This document shows, one piece after another, positions 25,731 through 34,258 of a DNA stretch of 64,000 nucleotides (the stretch's first letter is position 1; each line of letters starts with the position of its first letter). The position numbers and the translations under genes were made by a program. A model generated the notes under the pieces. It was not told the origin of the DNA and did no database searches. It saw only the letters and a program-made list of their open reading frames with translations. The DNA comes from an uncultured Pseudohongiella sp. (GTDB lineage: Bacteria; Pseudomonadota; Gammaproteobacteria; Pseudomonadales; Pseudohongiellaceae), in assembly GCA_951812965.1 (NCBI GenBank), contig OX638341.1, positions 788,438-852,437 of the forward strand, given 5' to 3'.

Positions 25731-26993
25731 TCAGCGGTCCGGAAAATAGCGCGCCATATAGGCTTCGAAATTGACGTCGGCCAGCCGCAGATCGATGTAG
25801 TACTGATCGTTGCTGGTGGCGCGGGAAAATACGACTTCGGTGAATTGGGGATTCTGTTCGAGTTGTTGCAGAATCGACTGGGGATCTTCGCTCGTGCCCT
25901 GGATGCGGATTACACCTTCGGAGATTTCGAGGTCCGACAAGCGATTCGGACTGAGCACCTGCTGCAAGGTGAACATGGTTGCGCGCACATCCTGTTCGGG
26001 GAAATTCTCTATCGCGCCCCAGCGGTTCTCGAAATCCACCACGACCTCGCGGTGCGCCCGGGCTTGGGCGGACAAGTCCCGCCGCGTTTCGAGGCGGCCG
26101 TTCAGTTCGCTGATCCGGAATTGCTGATAGAGGAAAGGCGTGGCTGCGAGCAGCGCAATCACACCGAGTGCTAAGGAGGCGCGCAGCATGTGGCGGCGCT
26201 GCTCGCGGCGGCGGCACATGGCCACTGCTTCATAGGGAAAAAAGCTGTAATCGGTATGGGCGTCGCGGTCGAGCGCGGCCTCGCATTGGGCGATGGAATC
26301 GATCCGCCGCGACTTGCCGGCCGAGGCCGCACGCACTTCGGCATCCCATTGGGCGGCGAATTCCTCCTGTTCGAGATCGGCGGCGTCCACGTGTTTCCAT
26401 TGCCGCAGCACGCCGGCGGCGGATCGGGCGAATGTGAGGCCGGCGCCGTCGGCGTCGACGAGGCCGGAACGAGGCGCCTGGCTATGTAATATGCGCGGTT
26501 TGACGGCGGCGAGGAACAGTCCTTCGCCGGCGAAGGCCTGGTGCAGTTCGTGAATCCGCTGCGACTTCATCCACAACACGACCTGGGCGCCGTCTTCGCT
26601 GCCATGTACGGCGAGCTGGAGGGGTTCTTCGAGCGCGGGGAGGGTGTTTTCGATCTGCAGGACCAGGGCAGAATGGAGGTTTTCGCCGCTGACGCCGGGC
26701 AAATCGGTTTCGGTTGCGGCAAATTCGGCGGGAGGCAGAAGCAGCAGGATCGACCTTTCCTTGTCGGCGCCTAGCAGTTTGCGCCCGCAGACGGCGAGCG
26801 CCCTGGCATCGACTTCGCCGGCTTGTGTCTGAAACTCGGCAACATCGTCGTTCTCCACGTGCAGCACCTGGTTGCCGAACACGAGTAGCGTGGCGTCGAC
26901 TTGTCTCAACAGTTCGCGACCGGGGTCGGCGAACAGCAGGCGCCGCAGGGGGGCGGGCAGGCGGGACGCCCATGGTTGTCGGGACAGGTACAT
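25731..26993 (-). CDS. gspL: Type II secretion protein GspL
   Basis: Protein of 420 aa, first gene of the operon. The cytoplasmic actin-like domain (about residues 30-260) normally docks GspE. One membrane segment (MLRASLALGVIALLAATPFLY) follows, then a periplasmic ferredoxin-like domain with VLSPNRLSDLEISEGVIRI. It matches GspL by order and layout although sequence conservation in the family is low. No gspC is found upstream, where an inverted-repeat element and a toxin-antitoxin pair lie instead. Confidence 0.85.
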   Translation of the reverse strand: MYLSRQPWASRLPAPLRRLLFADPGRELLRQVDATLLVFGNQVLHVENDDVAEFQTQAGEVDARALAVCGRKLLGADKERSILLLLPPAEFAATETDLPGVSGENLHSALVLQIENTLPALEEPLQLAVHGSEDGAQVVLWMKSQRIHELHQAFAGEGLFLAAVKPRILHSQAPRSGLVDADGAGLTFARSAAGVLRQWKHVDAADLEQEEFAAQWDAEVRAASAGKSRRIDSIAQCEAALDRDAHTDYSFFPYEAVAMCRRREQRRHMLRASLALGVIALLAATPFLYQQFRISELNGRLETRRDLSAQARAHREVVVDFENRWGAIENFPEQDVRATMFTLQQVLSPNRLSDLEISEGVIRIQGTSEDPQSILQQLEQNPQFTEVVFSRATSNDQYYIDLRLADVNFEAYMARYFPDR

Positions 26994-27092
26994 ACTGTTG
27001 TGAAGCGCCTGGGGGCTACTCCCCTTCTTCTACGTGAATAATCAGGGAGTTAGTCGGCTGTACTGCTGATAAAGTTCTAGTGGCTTCGAATC

Positions 27093-27277
27093 GTCGCTGC
27101 CGCGATGGGAACATGCGGCGGACGCTGTAAATACGGTCCAGCCGCCAAGCAGAGCTTGGCGTCGTTCCGGCTGCACATGAAGCTGCGCTTCATAAACGCT
27201 TGCCTTCACCCCTGTAAGCTTCGAGCTCGGCATCCATGCCTCGCACGCCCGCCGCATGTTCCCATCGCGGCAGCGAC
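27093..27277. repeat. 185-bp inverted-repeat element with internal hairpins
   Basis: A perfect 29-bp inverted repeat (27093-27121 and 27249-27277, beginning GTCGCTGCCGCGATGGGAAC) encloses 127 bp. Inside are three further hairpins: GCCAAGC-AGA-GCTTGGC (27144-27160), ATGAAGC-TGC-GCTTCAT (27177-27193) and AGCT-TCG-AGCT (27217-27227). No coding frame of note is present and no clear target duplication flanks it. It could be a small non-autonomous mobile element or a structured RNA gene. The stretch between gspL and the antitoxin gene is otherwise without genes. Confidence 0.75.
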
Positions 27278-27416
27278 TTACACTGTGCAAATGCGTAGAC
27301 AGAGACTCCTATACATAAATTTACGATTCTTTGGGGCATCCATCGGTCAACCCTCGCTTACTACGCCTCCAGGCATTGTGCGCGCTCGGACCTTGTTCCT
27401 TGCCTTTTCCCTGCTG

Positions 27417-27435
27417 TTACGGAATAATTCCGTAA
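27417..27435. promoter_or_regulatory. Palindromic operator upstream of the toxin-antitoxin pair
   Basis: TTACGGAAT-A-ATTCCGTAA is a perfect 9+1+9 palindrome 19 bases before the antitoxin start. DUF1778 antitoxins bind such sites through their ribbon-helix-helix domain and repress their own promoter, so this is the likely autoregulatory operator. Confidence 0.65.
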
Positions 27436-27454
27436 TGAAGAAACGAGGTGCGCC

Positions 27455-27742
27455 ATGTCCAAAGTCTTGAGGTACGAATTGCAATGGGATGAGGAAACTC
27501 ACACCCTTGCACAGCGCGCGGCGCATGCGGCCGGATTCAACAGCATCAAGGCTTACGTCACTCAACTGGTCAGGCGCGATGCGCCCGCGGTGCTGGAAAC
27601 CTTTGGCCAAATCGTGTTGACCAACGAGCAATTCGACGCATTTTGCGCAGTTTGCGAAAACCCGCCCACGCCAAGTCCTGGAATACGCAAGGCAGCGAAG
27701 GCATTAGACGAAGAAGGATTCTTCCCGCATGAGGGCGACTGA
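27455..27742 (+). CDS. DUF1778 (TacA-like) antitoxin
   Basis: Protein of 95 aa. The N-terminal ribbon-helix-helix (RYELQWDEETHTLAQRAAHAAG ... KAYVTQLVRRDA, written here in parts) is followed by the DUF1778 toxin-wrapping tail IVLTNEQFDAFCAV and ENPPTPSPGIRKA. It overlaps the acetyltransferase toxin gene by 14 bases, the usual translational coupling of these pairs, and is preceded by the palindrome at 27417. Confidence 0.85.
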   Translation: MSKVLRYELQWDEETHTLAQRAAHAAGFNSIKAYVTQLVRRDAPAVLETFGQIVLTNEQFDAFCAVCENPPTPSPGIRKAAKALDEEGFFPHEGD

Positions 27743-28250
27743 ATTTCTGCCACTCGATATTCGTTCGGTCAATGTCAAGCAATTTGACTGCGGCAAGAAC
27801 GCCATTAATACCTACCTGCGACGCTACGCAGCCAAAAACATGGCGTTGAATCTTAACAGGACGTTCGTACTTGCGGATTCAGAAACCCAGGCTCTTTCCA
27901 AACGTCGCATCGCCGCTTTTTACACTCTTGCGCACCAGACAGTAGCTCGTGAGGATATTCCGGTTCACGACCGCCTGCCCCGCTACCCGGTTCCGATCAT
28001 TTTGCTGGCGCAGTTGGCCGTGGATTTGAACTTTCACGGGCGAGGGCTGGGGGCAAAAACATTGGTACACGCCCTTCGACATGCTTATTGGATTTCTTCT
28101 ACACCCAGCGGAATTCCTTCAGCAGGCGTTGCACTTGATATACTGGATCAGGACGCATTGGCGTTTTACAGCCATTTTGATTTTTTCGCGCCAATGGTGG
28201 ACAAGCCGATGAAATTGTTCGTGCCCATGAAGTCCCTGGAATCGCTATAG
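27729..28250 (+). CDS. GNAT-family acetyltransferase toxin (TacT-like)
   Basis: Protein of 173 aa. Diagnostic features are FDCGKNAINTYLRRYA near the N-terminus, AAFYTLA, the beta-4 strand LLAQLAVDLNF and the acetyl-CoA loop HGRGLGAKTL, then the late ALAFYSHFDF with the tyrosine proposed as general acid in TacT toxins. Family members acetylate aminoacyl-tRNA and block translation. It is encoded with its DUF1778 antitoxin. Confidence 0.86.
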   Translation: MRATEFLPLDIRSVNVKQFDCGKNAINTYLRRYAAKNMALNLNRTFVLADSETQALSKRRIAAFYTLAHQTVAREDIPVHDRLPRYPVPIILLAQLAVDLNFHGRGLGAKTLVHALRHAYWISSTPSGIPSAGVALDILDQDALAFYSHFDFFAPMVDKPMKLFVPMKSLESL

Positions 28251-28340
28251 GCAACCCCTGCGTGACAGACACGTCGCCACGCCGCCGGACTGTTGAGCCC
28301 GCCAGCGAGATTGTGATTTGCTGCCTTGATCGTAAGGCGA

Positions 28341-28973
28341 TTAAAGTGCGGCGCGTTCCCGGGCTACCAGGAAGTCGACTATGTCGAGCATTAATTGCAA
28401 GGTTGGGACGTCGGCTACGAGGTATTTGCCGTTGACGATCATGTTGGGGGTGTTCCGGATGCGATAGTCCTGCATGCGGCTTTCGGCCTGGTTGACGCGG
28501 GTGCGCACTCCGAATGAGTTGAAGGCGCGGCTGAATGCTTCCTCGTCGATGCCGTGGGCGGCGAACAGGGCGCCTATCTGTCTTTCGTTCTGAAGGCGGT
28601 TGCCTTCGAGAACAATTGCGCTAAAAACCGGCTCGTGGATGACTTCGAGGACTTCGAGGGCTTCGGCGGTGTAATAGATCTGGGCGTGAACTTTCATCAG
28701 GCCATTCCACATGGCGGGAAAGCGGACGAAATCCACGTCGGCGGGTGCGTTGGCTGCCCAATCCTCGATCAGGGGTTCGAAACTGAAGCAGTGCGGACAG
28801 CCGTACCAGAAGGCTTCAATCACTTCGATGCGGGAACTGTCGCGAGTACTGACTGGTACGGGCAGTGTTACATAGTACGTGCCTTCCACGAATCGATCCG
28901 CCTGACCGAACGCCATGTTTGCGATGGGCAGCAAGAAAACGAGAGATATTGTTGCGAGTTTTCGCTTGATCAT
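28341..28973 (-). CDS. dsbA: DsbA-family thiol:disulfide oxidoreductase, copy 1 (CPHC)
   Basis: About 210 aa from the ATG at 28973. It has a signal peptide (MIKRKLATISLVFLLPIANM, cleavage near AFG) and a thioredoxin fold with the active site WYGCPHC, a helical insert, and the cis-Pro loop RNTPNMIVNGKY. It forms disulfides in periplasmic proteins. A near-identical paralogue with CSHC lies 194 bp upstream. The C-terminal halves of the two are almost the same at DNA level, indicating recent duplication or gene conversion. Confidence 0.92.
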   Translation of the reverse strand: MIKRKLATISLVFLLPIANMAFGQADRFVEGTYYVTLPVPVSTRDSSRIEVIEAFWYGCPHCFSFEPLIEDWAANAPADVDFVRFPAMWNGLMKVHAQIYYTAEALEVLEVIHEPVFSAIVLEGNRLQNERQIGALFAAHGIDEEAFSRAFNSFGVRTRVNQAESRMQDYRIRNTPNMIVNGKYLVADVPTLQLMLDIVDFLVARERAAL

Positions 28974-29103
28974 GAATTGCCTTCTGATGTGATTGGACAA
29001 CCTGCCTTGCCAAAAGCTATCACAGGCCATCGCGGCCAGCTATGCGCGAAATTTTCGATCCCCGGTCAGGCGCATACGGCCGCCGCAACGACTCGTTAAA
29101 GAT

Positions 29104-29127
29104 GTAGGGGCGACGCATGCGTCGCCC
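29104..29127 (+). repeat. Solitary REP between the two dsbA copies
   Basis: A GTAG foot followed by the GAC-stem palindrome GGGCGACGCATGCGTCGCCC. It stands alone in the gap between the paralogous dsbA genes. Confidence 0.9.
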
Positions 29128-29167
29128 GTGGTGAGCTCGGACGAATCTGCTTGCCCGGGAAACGATG

Positions 29168-29809
29168 TCAGAGAGCGGCGCGTTCTCGGGCTACCAGGAA
29201 GTCGACTATGTCCAGCATCAACTGCTGGGTCGGGACGTCGGGGCCGGTCGCTATGAGGTACTTGCCGTTGACGATCATGTTCGGCGTGCTCTGGATGCGG
29301 TAATCCTGCATGCGGCTTTCGGCCTGGTTGACGCGGGTGCGCACGCCGAAGGAATTGAAGGCGCGGCTGAACGCTTCCTCGTCGATGCCGTGGGCGGCGA
29401 ACAACTCGCCGATCTGCCTTTCGTTCTGCAGGCGGTTGCCTTCGAGATTGATCGCGTTGAAGACTGGTTCGTGGACGACATCGATAGCGTCGAGGGCTTC
29501 GGCGGTATAGTAGATCTGGGCGTGAATTTTCATCAGGCCGTTCCACAGGGCGGGGAAGCGCATGAAGTCGATGTCGGCGGGGGCATTCGCCTTCCAATCC
29601 TCGATGAGGGGCTCGAAGCGGAAGCAATGCGAGCAGCCGTACCAGAAGGCTTCGATCACTTCGATTTTGGACCTGTCGCGGGTGTTGACCGGGACGTCCA
29701 GTGTCACATAGTGCGTACCGTCCACGAATCGTTCCACCTGCCCGTATGCGATGTTCGCCAGCGGCAGTAAAAGAACTAGAGACAAAATCGTGAGCGTTCG
29801 TCTGATCAT
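29168..29809 (-). CDS. dsbA: DsbA-family thiol:disulfide oxidoreductase, copy 2 (CSHC)
   Basis: About 213 aa from the ATG at 29809, with GGAG nine bases before it. The signal peptide is MIRRTLTILSLVLLLPLANI and the active site is WYGCSHC. The middle dipeptide Ser-His differs from the Pro-His of copy 1; in DsbA proteins this dipeptide tunes redox potential, so the two copies may differ in oxidising power. The cis-Pro loop QSTPNMIVNGKY is intact. It lies 90 bp downstream of the cytochrome c4 gene, the classical dsbA position. Confidence 0.92.
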   Translation of the reverse strand: MIRRTLTILSLVLLLPLANIAYGQVERFVDGTHYVTLDVPVNTRDRSKIEVIEAFWYGCSHCFRFEPLIEDWKANAPADIDFMRFPALWNGLMKIHAQIYYTAEALDAIDVVHEPVFNAINLEGNRLQNERQIGELFAAHGIDEEAFSRAFNSFGVRTRVNQAESRMQDYRIQSTPNMIVNGKYLIATGPDVPTQQLMLDIVDFLVARERAAL

Positions 29810-29899
29810 GAGTTTTTCTCCGGGTATTTTCGGAAAATCGGTTTCGTTGAAAACTACCACAGGCCGCCGCGCCTTGCCATGCGCGACGGCTGCCGGGCC

Positions 29900-30511
29900 T
29901 TAGTGAAGGCCGGCCAGGTAGCTGGCCAGGGCTTCGAGTTCAGGGTCGGTCAGGCGCTCGGTGACGAGGCGCATCATGCCGTCCGAATCGTTGGCGCGCA
30001 CACCGGCGCGAAAGTCCTTGAGCTGCTGCAAGGTGTACTCGGGATGCTGGCCGCCGAGGGCGGGGAAGCCCGCGGGGGCGTTGCCGGTTCCGGTCGGTGA
30101 GTGGCAGGCGGAGCAGGCGGTTACCTGGAGTTCGCTGTTGCCGGAGCGATACAGGCTTTCGGCGAGTTCGACGCTGTCGGGGTCGGCGCCGAGCAGGGTC
30201 GGCGTCTGGGCGGCGTAATACGCCGCGAGATCCTCGATGTCTTCATCGCTGAGGTTGATGACCATGGCGGCCATGATCGGGCCGGGGCGCGCGCCGGACT
30301 TGAAGTCCTGCATTTGTTTGATCATGTAGCGCGCGTTCTGGCCGGCGATCTTGGGGTTGATGACGAGTTCGCTGTTGCCGTCGGGACCGTGGCAGGTCGC
30401 GCACAGGGCGGATTTGGCTTCGCCCGCGGCGGCATCGCCCTGGGCGGGCGCCACTTGCGCGAATACGGCGGCGGCAGTAGCGGATAGCAACAGAATCAGC
30501 GATTTTCTCAT
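29900..30511 (-). CDS. Diheme cytochrome c4
   Basis: Periplasmic protein of 203 aa with a signal peptide (MRKSLILLLSATAAAVFAQV) and two c-type heme motifs, CATCHG and CSACHS, each in a similar 90-residue domain with Met ligand candidates in GPIMAAMV and DGMMRLV. Cytochromes c4 donate electrons to terminal oxidases. The order dsbA - c4 - engB - polA is common in gammaproteobacteria. The start has AGGAA six bases upstream. Confidence 0.92.
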   Translation of the reverse strand: MRKSLILLLSATAAAVFAQVAPAQGDAAAGEAKSALCATCHGPDGNSELVINPKIAGQNARYMIKQMQDFKSGARPGPIMAAMVINLSDEDIEDLAAYYAAQTPTLLGADPDSVELAESLYRSGNSELQVTACSACHSPTGTGNAPAGFPALGGQHPEYTLQQLKDFRAGVRANDSDGMMRLVTERLTDPELEALASYLAGLH

Positions 30512-30679
30512 TTCCTCATTCCTGCGGCTCGGTAATCTATGTCTCGGTCCCGGGCTTCGCGGCGATGTGGCGGGCCGGGCGGATGCGGATTATAGCCTGA
30601 TTTTCTGCGGCTCTCCATTTCGGCTCCGGTATCTTTGTTATTCTTCGTTTTGCGTCACAGTGGCGTCTACGCCAATCGC

Positions 30680-30854
30680 GGGCGAGGCATGTCTCGCCCC
30701 TACATCAAACGGGAAATAGACTGGATCCAATTCTCTTGCCGGAAGCGACCTACCGGGGCGACGCATGCGTCGCCGGTTCGTCTGGCGAAGAAAACAGGTT
30801 CGAACCAGGTCCTCTTGCCGAGAGTGACCTGTAGGGGCGAGGCATGTCTCGCCC
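30680..30854. repeat. Three REP elements between cytochrome c4 and engB
   Basis: An inverted GAG-stem copy with one stem mismatch at 30680-30703, a degenerate GAC-stem copy around 30754-30775, and a GTAG-foot GAG-stem copy (again with CATGTC) at 30831-30854. The last ends 22 bases before the preferred engB start and contains an in-frame ATG of its own at 30844. Confidence 0.85.
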
Positions 30855-30876
30855 GGCCATGCGCGGGCACCAACTT

Positions 30877-31470
30877 ATGCAATATGAACAGACCAGTTTT
30901 GTCTTGAGCGCCGTTTCGCTCGATGGGTGTCCCATGGATAGCCTGGCGGAGGTGGCGTTTGCGGGGCGTTCGAATGCGGGGAAGTCGAGTGCCATCAACG
31001 CAATCTGCCGGCAGTCGCGGCTGGCGCGCACGAGCAAGACTCCGGGGCGCACGCAGATGCTTAATTTCTTCCTGGCGCCGGGCGTTGCGGGGCGTTATCT
31101 GGTTGATTTGCCGGGTTATGGTTATGCGAAGGTGCCGCTTGAGGTCAAGGAGCAATGGCAGCGGGAGATGCAGCATTATCTGAACGGGCGGGGGCAGCTT
31201 CGGGGAATTGTGTTGCTTAGTGATATTCGGCATCCGTTGAAGGATTTCGACCGGCAGATGATCGACTGGGCCCAGGGAGCGGGGCTGCCGCTGCATTTGT
31301 TGCTGACCAAGGCGGATAAGATGAAGCGGAATCCGGCGCATAACGTCATGGCGGCAGTGCGCAAGGAATTGTCGGGGCGCGGCGCGCTGGAAGTGCAATT
31401 GTTCTCGGCGACCGCGGGCATCGGGCTGGAACAGGCGCGCGAGCGGCTCGATTCCTGGCTTGAGGCCTGA
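30877..31470 (+). CDS. engB: Ribosome biogenesis GTPase EngB (YsxC/YihA)
   Basis: About 197 aa. G1 is GRSNAGKSS, the switch I region is SKTPGRTQ, G3 is DLPGYGYAKVP, G4 is TKAD and the G5 region is FSATAG. It acts in large ribosomal subunit assembly. The ATG at 30877 aligns best with the E. coli N-terminus (MQYEQTSFVLSA). Frame-compatible ATGs at 30859 and 30844 lie at and inside a REP, and none has a clear ribosome site, so the repeat has intruded on the translation start. Convergent with polA 14 bases downstream. Confidence 0.92.
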   Translation: MQYEQTSFVLSAVSLDGCPMDSLAEVAFAGRSNAGKSSAINAICRQSRLARTSKTPGRTQMLNFFLAPGVAGRYLVDLPGYGYAKVPLEVKEQWQREMQHYLNGRGQLRGIVLLSDIRHPLKDFDRQMIDWAQGAGLPLHLLLTKADKMKRNPAHNVMAAVRKELSGRGALEVQLFSATAGIGLEQARERLDSWLEA

Positions 31471-31484
31471 AAGGCAATCGCGTC

Positions 31485-34241
31485 CTAGTGGGCTTCGTCC
31501 CAGTTGTCGCCTATGCCGATGTCTACAACGAGGGGCACGTCGAGGGCGGCGGCGCTGATCATGCGGAATCTTACGCCGTCGCATAGCAGTTGCAGGTCGT
31601 TCTCATTGACTTCGAACACGAGTTCGTCGTGGACCTGCAACAGCATGCGCGCGTCGATGGGTTCGCTTTCGAGCCAGAGGTCGATGTCGATCATCGCCTG
31701 TTTGATGATGTCGGCGGCGGTGCCTTGCATGGGCGCGTTGATCGCGGTGCGCAGGGCCGCCCGGCGCAACATGGCGCGGCCGGCGCGCAGGTCGGGCAGG
31801 TAGAGGCGGCGGCCGAATACGGTTTCGACGTAGCCGAGGTCGGTGGCCTGGGCCTGGGTGCGGTCCATGAAAGTGCGCACGCCGGGGTATCGTTCGAAGT
31901 AGCGGTCGACGTATTGCTGGGCTTCGTTGCGGGCGATGTTCAATTGCCGGCCGAGGCCGAACGCAGACATGCCGTAGATCAGGCCGAAATTGATCGCCTT
32001 GGCGCTGCGGCGCTGATCCGGGTCGACCGCGCCCAGCGGCACGCCGAACACCTCGGCTGCGGTTGCGCGATGGATGTCCTCGGCGCGGGAGAACGCATCA
32101 AGCAGGCCAGGGTCCCCGGACAGGTGGGCCATAATACGCAATTCCACTTGGGAATAATCCGCCGCGACGAGCTTGTAGCCCGGCTCGCAAACGAACGCCT
32201 GCCGCACGCGCCGGCCTTCCGCGGTGCGAACGGGAATGTTCTGCAGATTCGGATCGATGGAAGACAGGCGTCCGGTCGCGGCGACCGCCTGTTGAAAGCT
32301 GCTGTGGACGCGGCCGGTGCCGGCATTCGCTTCCTGGGGCAGCTTGTCGGTATAGGTGGATTTGAGCTTGGTCAGGGAACGATGCCGCAGGATCACCTGG
32401 GGTAATTCGTAATCCTCCGCCAGTTCCTGCAAGACGTCTTCGGCGGTCGACGGCTGGCCGGTAGGCGTCTTGCGCAATACGGGCAGATCGAGTTTGTCGT
32501 AAAGCAGCGCTTGCAACTGCTTGGGCGAGGAAAGATTGAAACTTTCACCGGCCAGCGTGAACGCGGTCTCCTCAAGTGCTTCGAGTTGTTCCGCGAGTTC
32601 GGCGCTTTGCCGCCCCAGCGCTGCGGAATCGAGCTTGATGCCGTTGCGCTCCATGCGTTGCAGCACCGGCACGAGCGGCATTTCGAAATAACGGTACAGC
32701 CCTTCGAGGTGGCCGTTGTCGCGCAAATGCTTTTCCAGCTCGCCGGCCAGGCGCAGGATCATGTCGGCCCGCTCCGCGGCCCAGGCGCCGAAGTCGTCGA
32801 TGCCGAGCTGATGCATTTCGAGCCGGCCGCGGCCCTTGCCGGTCAGACTTTCCAGGTCTTTCGGCGTGGATTCGAGATAGCGTCTGGCGATGGCGTCGAG
32901 CTGATGCCGCACGGCGACGGAATTGACCACGTAGGAAGCCAGCAGCACATCGGTTTTCACCGGCCGCAGATCGATGTCGAGAATCCGCAGCAGGTGCATC
33001 TGGTATTTGAGGTCGTAGCCGCACTTGGGCTTGAGCGCGTTTTCGAGCAGCGGCTTCACGGCGGCGAAAACCTGTTCCGCCGAAAGCAACTCCGGTCTTC
33101 CCTCGTAGTCGTGGTCGAGGGGAATGTATGCCGCCTTGCCGGCTTTGGCGCAAAAGGAGATGCCGACGATACGGGCTTCGAGGAAATGGCCGGGTTCGGC
33201 TTCGATGTTGAAGCTGAAGCGGGGAGCGGCTTGCAGTTCATTGAGCAATTCCTGCAATTGATCTGCACTGGTGATAACAGTGCATTGCGTTCCCTCGGGC
33301 GGTTTCTCCTCGGCTTCGGGCGCAGCCTCGGCGATTTGCGAATCGGCAACAGTCTCGGCCGCGGGCGCCGTGACGCCCCCGGCCTCGAGTTCCCGCAGCC
33401 AGGTGCGGAATTCGAGTTCGCTGAATATTCGATGCAGTTCCTGTTTGTCCTCGTCCTGCCGCTCCAGCCGCTTGTAGTCGGTATCGAGGGGCACGTCGGT
33501 GCGAATCGTGGCGAGCAGGTAGGACAATTCGAGCAATTCGATATTGTCGCGCAGCTTTTCGCCTACTTTCCCCTTGATTGCCTCGGCGTTGTCGATAATG
33601 CCTCGCATCGAGCCGTATTCCTTGAGCCATTTTTCGGCGGTCTTGGCGCCGACGCCGGGAACGCCCGGTATATTGTCGGACTTGTCGCCCATCAGCGCGA
33701 GCAGGTCGATGATCCGCTCCGGGGGAACGCCGAACTTGGCTTCGACGCCGGGCGGGTCGAGCAATTCGTCGTTCATGGTGTTGATCAGGGAGACCTGGCC
33801 GGTAACGAGTTGCGCCAGGTCCTTGTCGCCGGTGGAAATCAGCGTCGACACGTTCTCGCCGCCGGCCCGGTGGGCCAGCGTGCCGATGACGTCGTCCGCT
33901 TCGACGTTTTCGACGACGAGCAGGGGCAGGCCCATGGCGCGGATAATCCGGTGGATCGGCTCGATCTGGGAGCGCAGGTCATCGGGCATCGGCGGGCGGT
34001 GCGCCTTGTATTCGGCATAGATATCGTTGCGGAAGGTCTTGCCCTTGGCGTCGAACACGATGCCAATGCGGCTGTCGGGATATTGGTTCAGCAGATTGCG
34101 GATCATGCTGACGACGCCCCGCACCGCTCCGGTGGGCTGGCCGCCGCTGGTCATCATCGGCGGTAGCGCATGGAAGGCGCGGAACAGGTAGGAAGAGCCG
34201 TCTACCAGGATCAGATCGGGGCTGTCTGTGGATTCGGCCAT
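31485..34241 (-). CDS. polA: DNA polymerase I
   Basis: Protein of 918 aa with the three classical domains: 5'-3' nuclease (about 1-290, including LILVDGSSYLFRAFHALPP and GDKSDNIPGVPG), 3'-5' exonuclease (about 318-510) and polymerase (about 520-918, with DYSQVELRIMAHLSGD, RRSAKAINFGLIYG and LLQVHDELVFEV). The polymerase and 5' nuclease motifs are intact. In the proofreading domain two of the four metal ligands of E. coli PolI appear replaced: the Asp355 position is Asn345 (FNIEAE) and the Asp424 position is Gln414 (LKYQMH), while the Glu357 and Asp501 equivalents remain. Proofreading is therefore probably weak or absent. Confidence 0.96.
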   Translation of the reverse strand: MAESTDSPDLILVDGSSYLFRAFHALPPMMTSGGQPTGAVRGVVSMIRNLLNQYPDSRIGIVFDAKGKTFRNDIYAEYKAHRPPMPDDLRSQIEPIHRIIRAMGLPLLVVENVEADDVIGTLAHRAGGENVSTLISTGDKDLAQLVTGQVSLINTMNDELLDPPGVEAKFGVPPERIIDLLALMGDKSDNIPGVPGVGAKTAEKWLKEYGSMRGIIDNAEAIKGKVGEKLRDNIELLELSYLLATIRTDVPLDTDYKRLERQDEDKQELHRIFSELEFRTWLRELEAGGVTAPAAETVADSQIAEAAPEAEEKPPEGTQCTVITSADQLQELLNELQAAPRFSFNIEAEPGHFLEARIVGISFCAKAGKAAYIPLDHDYEGRPELLSAEQVFAAVKPLLENALKPKCGYDLKYQMHLLRILDIDLRPVKTDVLLASYVVNSVAVRHQLDAIARRYLESTPKDLESLTGKGRGRLEMHQLGIDDFGAWAAERADMILRLAGELEKHLRDNGHLEGLYRYFEMPLVPVLQRMERNGIKLDSAALGRQSAELAEQLEALEETAFTLAGESFNLSSPKQLQALLYDKLDLPVLRKTPTGQPSTAEDVLQELAEDYELPQVILRHRSLTKLKSTYTDKLPQEANAGTGRVHSSFQQAVAATGRLSSIDPNLQNIPVRTAEGRRVRQAFVCEPGYKLVAADYSQVELRIMAHLSGDPGLLDAFSRAEDIHRATAAEVFGVPLGAVDPDQRRSAKAINFGLIYGMSAFGLGRQLNIARNEAQQYVDRYFERYPGVRTFMDRTQAQATDLGYVETVFGRRLYLPDLRAGRAMLRRAALRTAINAPMQGTAADIIKQAMIDIDLWLESEPIDARMLLQVHDELVFEVNENDLQLLCDGVRFRMISAAALDVPLVVDIGIGDNWDEAH

Positions 34242-34258
34242 TTCGGATTCGCTTCGTC

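Noticed and set aside
27093..27277. Integron attC site
   Set aside because: The arms are a perfect 29-bp inverted repeat without the R/L box layout or extrahelical bases of attC, and there is no integrase nearby.
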